A stretch of 64,000 nt of DNA from Zygosaccharomyces rouxii (taxonomy: Eukaryota > Ascomycota > Saccharomycetes > Saccharomycetales > Saccharomycetaceae). Below the pieces are notes generated by a model, which saw only the letters and a program-made list of their open reading frames with translations, had not been told where the DNA came from and did not search any database. The translations under genes were made by a program, and so were the position numbers. The stretch covers positions 496,001 through 560,000 of the forward strand of contig NC_012993.1 of assembly GCF_000026365.1 (NCBI RefSeq), given 5' to 3'. Shown here one piece after another: positions 56,801-62,127 of this stretch; the stretch's first letter is position 1, and each line of letters starts with the position of its first letter.

Positions 56801-59583
56801 TCAACTCCTATTACGATGCCATGTCTGCAATGCTTTTGAAATCCAGAGAATACTACGTGAATACTTCGCACGGAACATATATTTTGGCAACTTTATTACA
56901 CAATTTGGCTAAAAATGGATTCTGTTCGCCTGAACCACCCTCAGAAATGCATGATGATAAAAATCTACATGAAGGAACAGGTTTGGGTGATGGTGAAGGT
57001 GCACAGAACAATTCAAAAGATGTCGAAGAAGATGAAGATCTAACGGAGAATGCTCAAGAGGCTAATCGTGATGAACAAGACAAAGACGAGGACGACCCCA
57101 ATGAGGATAAAAATGATGCTGTTGATATGGAGGGTGACATGGCAGGTGATTTAGAAGAATTATCTGATCAAGGTTCTGGCAGTGATGAATCTGGTGACGA
57201 GGATGAGAATGAAATGGATGAGCAAGTGGATGATGTTAATGAAGATGATCCTAACGCCATTGATGATAAGATGTGGGATGAAAAGCCTGAGTCTGATTCC
57301 AAGGAAAGGAACGCTGAAAATAATGTCCAAGGACAGAAGGATGATGATGATGTCCAAGCTGCCGAAGGGGAAGACAGTAAAAACGAGAATGATCAACAGC
57401 AACAAGGTGAGGATGAAAATAATAACGAGGAGTTTGATGACGCCAATAAAGAAGGAAGTGACAAAGAAGGAAGTGACAAAGAAGGTGACGAGAAAGAGGA
57501 GGACGGTGAAGATGGTGAGGACGACGCTGCAGGACAGGACGACTCCGTTCGTCAAGAAGAAGGTGAAGAAAATGCGATCGACGCACCTGAAATCGAAACA
57601 TTGGATCTTCCTGAGGATATGAACTTGGACTCTGGTGATGAGAAATCGGAAGATGAAGGTGAAGATGAAAATATGGATGTTTCAGACGGAGAAATGGGTG
57701 ATGAAGATGAAGGTGAAGAAGATGGCAAGCAAGAAGAGAACGCAGAAGCCGCCGAACCAGAAGACGAAGAAAATGGAGAAGATGCGGAAAACGAAGAAGA
57801 CGAAGAAGGCCACATGGATACCGAAGAACCAGAAGATCAGAAGCTAGATGGTGAGGAAGACGGTGTTCAAAGTGAAGATGAAAAAGAAGGAGGGGAAGCA
57901 GAGGAAGATGAAAACATGTCAGACGAGAATGACCTCGCAGAGACACAGATGGGTGAGAATGCTGAGCAAGAAAAAGGTAATGATGAACAAGCTGAAGGTC
58001 TTGATGGCTTGGATGAGGTGCCAGAACCTGAAGACGTTGATGCCGATGCCGCTGCTCAACAAAAATCTGGTTCTAAAGGTGCTGGATCTGAATCCAAAGA
58101 TACCGACGAACAAGATAACGTGGGTAACAGCGGAAATGCTCAGAATTATCAAGAGGAACAACAGGATCAAGAAAATGAAAATAATGAAGCTTCTCGGGAA
58201 GACGCTAAGGAAGCCTTCAAGCAACTTGGTGATTCAATGAAGGAGTACTACAATCGTCGTAAGGAAATCCAAGAGGCCTCGCAACAGGAGAAAGAAGAGG
58301 AAACTACGGAGAATGCCAATCAGCGTCCTGACGAATTTGAACACGTCGATGGTGCAAACACCGAGACCGATACTCAAGCCTTAGGTATGGCAAACCAAGA
58401 ACAAATTCTCCCCATTGATCAAGATAAAGCTATTGATGACGATGAAGAACCTCATGGTGAAGATGAAGACATCCAGATGCTTGATGAAGAACAAGAAGCT
58501 GACAAGGAGTACGGCCAACCTGAAGAAAATGAGGCGGGTGAAGAGAATGAAAATGCAAGAGCCACTGGTGCTAGTGTTGGAGAAATGAAGGAGGACTCAG
58601 AACGTGGTAACTTGCTAGCTGAAGATATTCTGAAAAACAGGGAAGAAGATGATTTAGAACCGCTGCTCGATGAAATTGACGAAGAGATCTATCAACAAGA
58701 AGAGCTCGCAGAACCTTGTAGAGATCTGGAAGAATCACGGACATTGTGGCACAAGAGTGAACTATCTACCTCTGAGCTCTCTGCACGTTTAAGCGAACAA
58801 TTACGTTTGATCTTAGAACCCACATTGGCCACGAAATTGCAAGGTGATTACAAGACTGGTAAAAGATTAAACATGAAGAGAATCATTCCTTATATTGCAT
58901 CGCAATTCCGTAAGGACAAGATATGGTTGAGAAGAACTAAGCCCAGTAAACGTCAGTATCAAATCATGATCGCTCTCGATGATTCGAAATCCATGAGTGA
59001 ATCCAAATGTGTGAAATTGGCTTTTGACAGTTTGTGTCTAGTTTCAAAGACGCTGACACAGTTAGAATCCGGTGGTCTATCTATTGTGAAATTTGGTGAA
59101 ACTGTAAAGGAAGTTCATCCCTTTGGTGAGCAATTCAGCGGCGAAGCTGGTGCAAAGGCATTCCAATGGTTTGGCTTCCAAGAGACCAAGACTGACATCA
59201 GAAGGCTTGTGGCGGAATCCATTAAAATCTTTGAAAGATCGAGTGTGTTTGCAAGCGGAGATCAATGGAGATTACAAATTGTGATTTCAGATGGTGTTTG
59301 TGAAGACCACGAGACAGTACAACGTCTAGTACGCAGAGCAAGGGAGAACAAGATTATGATCGTGTTTGTCATTATTGATGGTATCAACTCCAGTGAATCT
59401 ATCATGGATATGAGCCAAGTGAAGTACGTCACAGATCAAAATGGAAACATGCAATTGAAGATTGACAAATATCTAGACACTTTCCCCTTCGAATTCTATG
59501 TGGTGGTTCATGACATCAGCGAATTACCTGAGATGCTTTCAGTGATTCTGAGACAGTACTTTGCTGATCTAGCGTCATCATGA
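44803..59583 (+). CDS. MDN1: Midasin Mdn1, AAA ATPase of 60S ribosome assembly
   Basis: The single uninterrupted 4926-residue frame is almost the length of S. cerevisiae Mdn1 (4910). Six AAA modules have Walker A motifs at about residues 314 (GKAGSGKTF), 651 (GETGTGKTT), 1082 (GPTSAGKTS), 1367 (GETGCGKTT), 1749 (GSPGVGKTS) and 2056 (GPTNAGKSG). Walker B in the second to fifth modules reads LDE; the first reads IEDIDKA and the sixth LDNANLC, so the sixth lacks the catalytic glutamate. A long helical linker follows, then an Asp/Glu-rich segment (about 4045-4630), and a C-terminal VWA domain with the MIDAS motif DDSKSMS (about 4726). Midasin pulls assembly factors Ytm1 and Rsa4 off pre-60S particles. 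The start is the first ATG after the PAC elements. Confidence 0.98.
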   Translation: MGKENMSHNAVLLDLDSAVERFQLFNKTYPAEALDTLFEFDAHVDTDVNLQRLSKLVLSKRFHTGYLFVYKPIFLEIISRWINHHDKLEECVAVLDACSRNIGLFPACKPLVEQFLAQNNEHIITILQNYSTRSEQELRTVLLAYYRLLYHDKEVFGKYVKLDVLYSLVDSKERGTITFLALKVLSIYMDAGERVIDEMIDAHINGESKLYGEYELDSQVDYRFLELNEAKRFANFSRLPEVSECFQRIPGRNYVVLEPEFLSQGVVSICGTLVPFSGSQQPIKESSFVPTEKSIDALRQLANNIRNAEPIMLCGKAGSGKTFLVNQLSKYAGTEESMVKIHLGDQTDAKLLIGTYTSGEKPGTFEWRAGVLTTAVKQGRWVLIEDIDKAPTEVLSVLLTLLEKRELTIPSRGETVKAAHGFHLISTVRIDETQSKRNIDNHSINIIGSRIWKLTHLKELDDKDLHYILCHRYPVLTRLVPKLTHAYKAVKEIYLDQRFTSLNRGAKARVVSVRDLMKLCERLKVLFENNGITNPDELIESEIFDSIFAEAADCFTGAISEPRALEPLVRTIGESVEISNSRIGLYLSKHVPQFDSYSDHLEIGRAKLPKAVSVLQKKSANATSFATTNHSLRLMEQISVSVQMTEPVLLVGETGTGKTTVVQHLCRLLNKTLTVINVSQQTETGDLLGGYKPVNSKTIAIPIQEKFESLFAATFSLKKNEQFYKMLHKCFNKNQWKNVVRLWKEAYKMANNILKVQRANDDDNAEKKKKKRKLNEHEQMLLSETWEEFNAAVEKFEFQSSSIESSLVFDFVEGALVKAVRNGEWLLLDEINLASPDTLESISDLLDEGSKRGVLLSDKGDIEPVRAHPNFRIFACMNPATDIGKRDLPPGIRSRFTEIYVHSPDRDITDLLSIIDKYIKNYSTSDEWVGNDVAELYLEAKRLAESNKIVDGSNQKPHFSIRTLTRTLLYVCDIVNIYGLRRSLYDGFCMSFLTLLDGDSEAILEPIIRKYTLGRLKNVKAVISQAPPSPGPDYLQFRHYWIQKGSFEPKEESRYIITPFVEKNMMNLVRATSSKRFPVLIQGPTSAGKTSMIKYLADITGHKFVRINNHEHTDLQEYLGTYVTDDTGKLSFQEGILVEALRKGYWIVLDELNLAPTDILEALNRLLDDNRELLIPETQEVIHPHPDFMLFATQNPPGIYGGRKILSRAFRNRFLELHFADIPQEELEIILRERCQIAPSYAKRIVEVYRQLSIERSASRLFEQKNSFATLRDLFRWALRDAVGYEQLAANGYMLLAERCRSAPEREVVKRVLEKVMRVKLDMDRYYADSENSLLLSEKSDVVWTGASKRLSFLVETCLKNKEPVLLVGETGCGKTTICQILASYYRKNLIALNAHQNTETSDILGAQRPVRNRSEIQARLTKLLQSVLDLPEDQLEMLTLEGLIAQYDIMDRTSLDENVKIQIDELRSNLSILFEWCDGPLVHAMKTGDFFLLDEISLADDSVLERLNSVLEPERNLLLAEKGSSDSLVVAVEDFQFLATMNPGGDYGKKELSPALRNRFTEIWVSSMDSLEDVRMIVSSKLLPDLRDLVDTVVSFSEWYANKFGKGMSGGGIISLRDILAWIEFMNCTYHKVGDKGIILVHGAAMVFVDALGTNNTAYLAESPERLRALKQECIAHLSIFANIDLKPQFNQAIQVQTSEMSLRIGPFEVSRKEHGDMATKFNWNAPTTSKNLLRVIRAMQVRKPILLEGSPGVGKTSLVAALSEITGNKLTRINLSEHTDLVDLFGSDVPGEKTGEFVWRDAPFLRAMQKGEWVLLDEMNLASQSVLEGLNACLDHRGQAYIPELDRSFSCHPEFMVFAAQNPQYQGGGRKGLPKSFINRFNVVYNDTLTADDLLLIANQLYPDVSLEVIKKIIQLMSTLEYEVCKLKKWGSSGSPWEFNLRDTLRWLKMLNQESLVSELDIFDFVDVVVVQRFRSQVDKSKAREVVERIFGAHEKRENFYKLDRDFIQINGELVKRNPLFSCPTHEKLLSLESNFSFYESALRAIKHSWPLILVGPTNAGKSGIIEFLASVLGAPVSTFSMNSDVDSMDILGGYEQVDLTRKISYIINDLKLVLREILLVNLSLNFGKREAIVGALELLNFICTNIVSVENFKYFSEKFNGVFSFLYDSPQLQEFSTRIQEMTTIIEQGDQVKFEWFDGMLVEAVEKGNWLVLDNANLCSPSVLDRLNSLLESDGSLIINERSEENGEPRVITPHQNFRLFLTVNPKFGELSRAMRNRGVELYVEELHSRASYYDCLNLGVETSKEPSQLERGFKAMSLSILDSIVPLKRYLPAQLASAQVFGQLHDVISLSGDQPATEALLGVVPINRLKQLEQWMGNVIQNRQFSEQRLASEICELLKTFDKEGIVRKVNSIYSSADERLLKILDHSPSDLSEQSLFPLLNTYLLPSVLPAQTTNGLSETVYLFSTVKLLHESINLLERTMEKAIKGKLSSLSYIELSAAVVGGRNVKNPPRIPIYQVLQDLANKVWQIVGQETLFQRNDIFESLWKLLVLWFGIFETAGRKDEARLRAYKELLEEWQTSAQAEGLITSEFSFLSKFSDGVKLQRGTSIALIWENFKQPYPSSSEGWSLWDALFDISRKFDRVVKSQYVESYASINGLREIFRMLFEDLIQNDVLEFRNLLLKLESGIEDLENISSKFLNKRINYFENEFNDLLRLVFNQHNGMVEQLASLSSIPTGKIIRQQQKRHSGPAVFDILWTEVDDKFQSSISSLITSSLFERIIIKSNNLKHFAGSQVKQTLTDAKLLLSSTVDSSETILQDQLTFFGGLLRDWVVRIIQLHVKEGVVSFDNELLQKQVSKETDEKFYKVFVENLLPALQYATSASSFSILGRGWILFGVGMMELYAPDRPFDPAIHEYVSYDTSSKHKSFLEKMKESLASVRQVTSGDDLIFAEKVLLEKPDIGELERPRIYRPDFPIDNLFDEWTALLNSSLNHEQVSRLMNTVDDWSNITKGQLELFQQNTSRFLQRLETGYKFYTDLNDIFSSYVLSMKFGFDLMRCDREGKEKNLDLPLLWSVDPLTLVSPTSISETFSKLSSFFKRNNTGSASSEVVLAFLMQLFKFHNKPEAMLSTFNGILQTLYFRWSQRRMKEEQEARERSSLFRFEDNAEDFEEDFRNMFPDYEETVSADNEGTSSSEEELQDAYYSIAKIYISIFQDSKERNLEHMVEMGSKIVEQLARSSLKFKSGTLSENHLTSVVHLLAKNINAFEMPKDNENFNFYKDFSISESQKAISIVESLWKFVHELLGNWPEHATLRELFRICHEFLSYRSSTPVAKMLQKIEQIYTFVAEWEKYASSRVSMGIHIRKITDLIISWRKMELQTWNGLLKSEEDQINRNIGKWWFYLFEIIIVASISDESANGSQTTLVSHLNIFFSKSSYGEFKTRLDLLRAFAEHTKLLGWGEYSIFHSIQNVLKFYGQFESAVEEHIANSKKSLEKEISEIILLASWKDVNIDALKQSSRRSHNNLYKVVRKYRSVLSEAIQPTVESGISFSIKESLPMITLKGSYATDYDVLSAEKQVTKIVGWDSRSDIMKNPHNVYSRMKFFITKMENLSFPSLLDFATDISEEAESLQKDTPKVYSKDQKKKLASLKVLKGKLLSDSLKELRRIGLKSSFREDIHKVQSTSTAILSNVVSFTETELEGCDGYFFRIIDLLPKLRAAVSEPSDNIPFASIEKGMAIAENLIFSLITVRQPIYDLGVIHYKYQGLLEDLKTISFSRGTLNHNSRSMDFEQLKSVGEWFPVLLEYAIVTLSFMKQEKAKKSVVELEQIRVRTEEFYTRLCSVKVLDSMADELLTEFNEFISNAMNSLERCKDPCSFFVFDVLLSWLSEQAHFPVKDLKSEDGRAEDFDQTFRGIFTSLVLSFQKIMNMELLSVNEDDDKWLSSTAKQLMNVNKVFINSSILQKLEQAIKQIKEMHLAGPTVTLIRAVITFTLPAINSYYDAMSAMLLKSREYYVNTSHGTYILATLLHNLAKNGFCSPEPPSEMHDDKNLHEGTGLGDGEGAQNNSKDVEEDEDLTENAQEANRDEQDKDEDDPNEDKNDAVDMEGDMAGDLEELSDQGSGSDESGDEDENEMDEQVDDVNEDDPNAIDDKMWDEKPESDSKERNAENNVQGQKDDDDVQAAEGEDSKNENDQQQQGEDENNNEEFDDANKEGSDKEGSDKEGDEKEEDGEDGEDDAAGQDDSVRQEEGEENAIDAPEIETLDLPEDMNLDSGDEKSEDEGEDENMDVSDGEMGDEDEGEEDGKQEENAEAAEPEDEENGEDAENEEDEEGHMDTEEPEDQKLDGEEDGVQSEDEKEGGEAEEDENMSDENDLAETQMGENAEQEKGNDEQAEGLDGLDEVPEPEDVDADAAAQQKSGSKGAGSESKDTDEQDNVGNSGNAQNYQEEQQDQENENNEASREDAKEAFKQLGDSMKEYYNRRKEIQEASQQEKEEETTENANQRPDEFEHVDGANTETDTQALGMANQEQILPIDQDKAIDDDEEPHGEDEDIQMLDEEQEADKEYGQPEENEAGEENENARATGASVGEMKEDSERGNLLAEDILKNREEDDLEPLLDEIDEEIYQQEELAEPCRDLEESRTLWHKSELSTSELSARLSEQLRLILEPTLATKLQGDYKTGKRLNMKRIIPYIASQFRKDKIWLRRTKPSKRQYQIMIALDDSKSMSESKCVKLAFDSLCLVSKTLTQLESGGLSIVKFGETVKEVHPFGEQFSGEAGAKAFQWFGFQETKTDIRRLVAESIKIFERSSVFASGDQWRLQIVISDGVCEDHETVQRLVRRARENKIMIVFVIIDGINSSESIMDMSQVKYVTDQNGNMQLKIDKYLDTFPFEFYVVVHDISELPEMLSVILRQYFADLASS

Positions 59584-60124
59584 GTAATTCATGTATAAAT
59601 TTATAGACTGTATTATCGATTATTATTTCTGTTTATTATCACTAAATGCACCGTAAATCTTGAAGTCTCGAGGAGAGTGTGCCCTAATTTTTCTTCAAGC
59701 ACCAAACGTTAGGAATTTATTCATATGAAAATTTTTTTTACATCTATATAAGAAGTTACAAGAGTTTGGAAACTTACATACACTATCGAAATGTTTCTTC
59801 AGTTGTTTGTAAAGAATCCGAAGGATTCATCTCTTATGTCCATAAGTGAATGTCGTAAATCTGGGAAGAATTTAATGTGTGCCAGATGGCCTTTACTCTT
59901 CCACTGTTTCTTTTCTTGAACTGATAATGATGATATAACTAGCATGTTGCTCGAAGATTAATCGATGTGAGCGCAATGATTTCTCAAATAGACTACAACG
60001 GTATCTGAATATTCTACTAAATCTTCTTGAGGGGCTATTTTACATAATTATTAAATGATCTTTTATTTACGGCGGTGAATAGTACTTGAACTCTGCAGTG
60101 AAAAGGCCAACCAGTGTAAGCACA
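59584..60124. other. MDN1-SEN2 intergenic region with a C/D snoRNA
   Basis: These 541 bases include an AT-rich 3' region of MDN1, the snR79-like snoRNA (about 59923-60013) and the short SEN2 leader. No protein-coding frame is supported. Confidence 0.7.
59923..60013 (+). ncRNA. SNR79: C/D box snoRNA, snR79-like
   Basis: A C box ATGATGA (59927-59933) and D box CTGA (60005-60008) are closed by a short stem (GATA with TATT). The bases directly before the D box, GACTACAACGGTATC, complement the conserved 18S segment GATACCGTCGTAGTC except for one mismatch. The fifth base from the D box then selects the second C of GATACC, which I take to be C1007 of yeast 18S, the snR79 target as I recall. S. cerevisiae SNR79 lies between SEN2 and MDN1, exactly this location. 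A possible C'/D' pair is degenerate. The ends are estimates. Confidence 0.82.
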
Positions 60125-61198
60125 ATGGGAAAGAGAAAGCCCAGCTCCGCTAGGTACAAGTATCCGTTACCTATCCATCCAATAGAATTACCACCGCTAA
60201 TACCTCATAATCCTATATCCTGGGTTTACTGGACATATTGTTATTTTAGCAGTGTCAATGGTTTAACTAACAAGATACATGTAGAGTTCTTTAACGATAA
60301 ATACGTCCATATTGTGGTCAAAGATGATAGTCAGATGAATTATCTGTGGGAAAATGGCTTCTTTGGTACTGGCCAATTATCTAGAAGTGAGCCTACATGG
60401 AAGAACAGAACTCATAACAGGTTAGCTGATAGCGATGGTCATGGAAATGCATTGGAGAAGGTTACACAGCATAGGAGACTATTAAGATTAGAGTTCAAGA
60501 AGCAAAGAGAAAAGATGGAACAAGAGCTGTTAGAACTGAGAAGAAAAGGTGGTACCATTGAACAAGAGAAAGAATTACTTGAACAACAGAGAAAATCTTT
60601 AAGAGTGTACAAATCGCAACAGAGTTCTGCAGAAGTACTTCCTCATGAGGAGACCATTAGGGACATAGATTTGCTACTGTTCACGGATGATGGGAAAATT
60701 AGACAACTGGAATCATTAGAGCTTATGCCCGTGGAGGCCATGTTTCTAACATTTGCCTTACCGGTACTGGACATTACCGCTAAAGATTTAACACGACGTC
60801 TCGTGGGAATCCCAGAGAAATATGAGGACATCCACCAGTTTATCTCACAGTACGTGGTCTACCACCATTATAGATCCCATGGTTGGTGCGCTAGATCAGG
60901 TGTAAAATTTGGATGTGATTATTTACTGTACCAACGAGGGCCTCCCTTGGAACATGCGGAATTTTGTGTTCGAATACTCAACAGCAATGACATTAAGGAT
61001 TACAACTGGTACTCCAGTTTGGCCCGTGTTGTAGCTGGCGCTAACAAGACATATGTATTATGTTACGTGGAAAGCCTACGATCTCCAGAGACTATTTTAA
61101 GATGGTGGCACCAGGGAAATTATAAATCAATATTCTCAAGTTATAAAGTTGGTGAGATAACTTACAAAAGATGGATACCGGGCAAGAACAGAGAATAA
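60125..61198 (+). CDS. SEN2: tRNA-splicing endonuclease catalytic subunit Sen2
   Basis: The product has 357 residues. The N-terminal motif RYKYPLPIHPIELPPLIPHNP and the block NGFFGTGQLSRSEPTWKNR (about 80-98) match Sen2. The C-terminal nuclease domain includes YHHYRSHGWCARSGVKFG (about 248-265), with the catalytic histidine near 255, and GANKTYVLCYVE (about 305-316), with the catalytic lysine. Sen2 cuts the 5' splice site of intron-containing pre-tRNAs with Sen15, Sen34 and Sen54 on the mitochondrial surface in yeast. A charged coiled stretch (about 130-190) precedes the nuclease domain. I chose the ATG at 60125; the frame is open upstream but begins at a TTG. Confidence 0.95.
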   Translation: MGKRKPSSARYKYPLPIHPIELPPLIPHNPISWVYWTYCYFSSVNGLTNKIHVEFFNDKYVHIVVKDDSQMNYLWENGFFGTGQLSRSEPTWKNRTHNRLADSDGHGNALEKVTQHRRLLRLEFKKQREKMEQELLELRRKGGTIEQEKELLEQQRKSLRVYKSQQSSAEVLPHEETIRDIDLLLFTDDGKIRQLESLELMPVEAMFLTFALPVLDITAKDLTRRLVGIPEKYEDIHQFISQYVVYHHYRSHGWCARSGVKFGCDYLLYQRGPPLEHAEFCVRILNSNDIKDYNWYSSLARVVAGANKTYVLCYVESLRSPETILRWWHQGNYKSIFSSYKVGEITYKRWIPGKNRE

Positions 61199-61258
61199 AA
61201 TAGATGTACCATTTAACAACTAATTATGCGACTATATATAATGCAAATGAAGAGTGTA

Positions 61259-61636
61259 CTATACCTGATCTTTGTAGGCCTCTAGCACCCATCCGCAGTC
61301 TCTGATACCCTTATTCTTAGCCTTTGGTCCTTTAGCAGGATCATCATATATGGCATTTAACTTCTCATCATGAGTAGCAGGCTTTGAAATGCAAATGTAC
61401 TGATTATTGGGCAATGTGCACTTCAACTGCGATTTAGGGAAGGGACAGGGACACTCCTTTACATGACTAACACACTCTAAGGTATCAGGACATAAATAAC
61501 CTTCACAACCTGAATTTAAAAACTTGTCCTCATATGGTTGTGGTGGTGTTGGAGGGTCCTGGTTGAAGTTAAAGAGAAAACCAGATACCTGCACAAGTAG
61601 CAGGCAAACTGCTATCACTCGACATGCACAGTTCAT
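61259..61636 (-). CDS. LCL2: Lcl2-type secretory-pathway protein
   Basis: This 125-residue protein has a signal peptide (MNCACRVIAVCLLLVQVSG) and then a cysteine-rich domain with CEGYLCPDTLECVSHVKECPCPFP and ICISKPA, quoted as GYLCPDTLEC and CPCPFPKSQLKC. This pattern is that of S. cerevisiae Lcl2 (YLR104W, 131 residues), an ER/secretory protein linked to protein quality control and chronological lifespan, with no known enzymatic activity. The even spacing of cysteines suggests disulphides. It converges on SEN2, with 60 bases between the coding ends. SEN2-LCL2-CDC45 order matches YLR105C-YLR104W-YLR103C. Confidence 0.9.
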   Translation of the reverse strand: MNCACRVIAVCLLLVQVSGFLFNFNQDPPTPPQPYEDKFLNSGCEGYLCPDTLECVSHVKECPCPFPKSQLKCTLPNNQYICISKPATHDEKLNAIYDDPAKGPKAKNKGIRDCGWVLEAYKDQV

Positions 61637-61746
61637 CTAGATTAAAGCTTGGTTTCTTGTACGTTTATGTATAAGACAACAGTTGTTGTAGTAAGAGCCA
61701 GCTCATAGGTCTTTAACCATGGCCCTATGGTAACAAGACGGACCTC

Positions 61747-61752
61747 CACGTG
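61747..61752. promoter_or_regulatory. CACGTG E-box upstream of LCL2
   Basis: The minus strand reads ATCACGTGG, an RTCACGTG core of the kind bound by Cbf1. It lies about 110 bases before the LCL2 start and 30 before the small frame at 61781. Confidence 0.45.
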
Positions 61753-61780
61753 ATAACAAGATAGAAGCTCTAGCGAATAA

Positions 61781-61951
61781 ATGAAGACGATTACAACTAT
61801 ATTAAAGGATCCTCAAGGTCTGCTTCACCCATCTGCTCTTCTCGAAACCGTTCTTCACAAGAAGATTCGCGAATTGGCACTACAATTTGATGAGATATTC
61901 GAGCCGGTAAGAGATAATGGAAACTTGCAGCCCTCACTCGAGCTGAAATAG
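61781..61951 (+). CDS. Possible small protein of 56 residues, unrecognised
   Basis: An ATG frame of 56 codons runs to TAG with protein-like content: MKTITTILKDPQGLLHPSAL, then a likely helix LLETVLHKKIRELALQFDEI. No signal peptide or membrane segment. Codon use is not obviously biased. I cannot link it to a yeast protein. It sits on the CDC45 strand, 176 bases before the CDC45 start, so it could be a tiny gene, an upstream frame in a long CDC45 leader, a first exon (a weak GTAAGA follows GAGCCG at about 61909 but no TACTAAC downstream), or chance. Confidence 0.3.
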   Translation: MKTITTILKDPQGLLHPSALLETVLHKKIRELALQFDEIFEPVRDNGNLQPSLELK

Positions 61952-62061
61952 AATTAGCAAGCCGCTCGAGGTCCAATTAGCCCCTAGTTGCTGCCTTTTC
62001 CTCCATTATGTATTTCAACTCATCGAGCTCATCAGGTATTTGACGAAATATTCATACAATA

Positions 62062-62069
62062 ACGCGCGT
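62062..62069. promoter_or_regulatory. MCB-like element upstream of CDC45
   Basis: The palindrome ACGCGCGT, about 60 bases before the CDC45 start, contains the CGCG core of the MluI cell-cycle box bound by MBF. G1/S expression is known for replication genes including CDC45, but this is not an exact ACGCGT. Confidence 0.4.
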
Positions 62070-62127
62070 ATTCTACTTTCTACTAGATAAAAGATTGGCA
62101 ATAAAGGTCTTAAGAGGTCCGTTGGAC

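Larger units (their letters stand above)
61637..62127. other. Divergent LCL2-CDC45 intergenic region
   Basis: This 491-base region contains a CACGTG E-box (61747-61752), a 56-codon unassigned frame (61781-61951) and an MCB-like ACGCGCGT (62062-62069) close to CDC45. Confidence 0.6.

Noticed and set aside
57421..57500. Short repeats that could suggest a CRISPR-like array
   Set aside because: These are in-frame coding duplications in a yeast gene; there are no spacers or repeat regularity.
57160..57946. Several long antisense and alternative-frame ORFs over the MDN1 acidic region
   Set aside because: They come from the GAA/GAT-rich composition, which removes stops in other frames; their amino-acid content is extremely biased.
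61909..61914. GTAAGA as a donor making the 56-codon frame the first exon of CDC45
   Set aside because: No TACTAAC branch site follows before the CDC45 start, and Cdc45 is complete from its own ATG.
62095..62127. Upstream extension of CDC45 (and similarly of SEN2, YCF1 and TML25)
   Set aside because: These open extensions begin at TTG codons and lack similarity to the protein families; the conserved N-termini begin at the next in-frame ATG.
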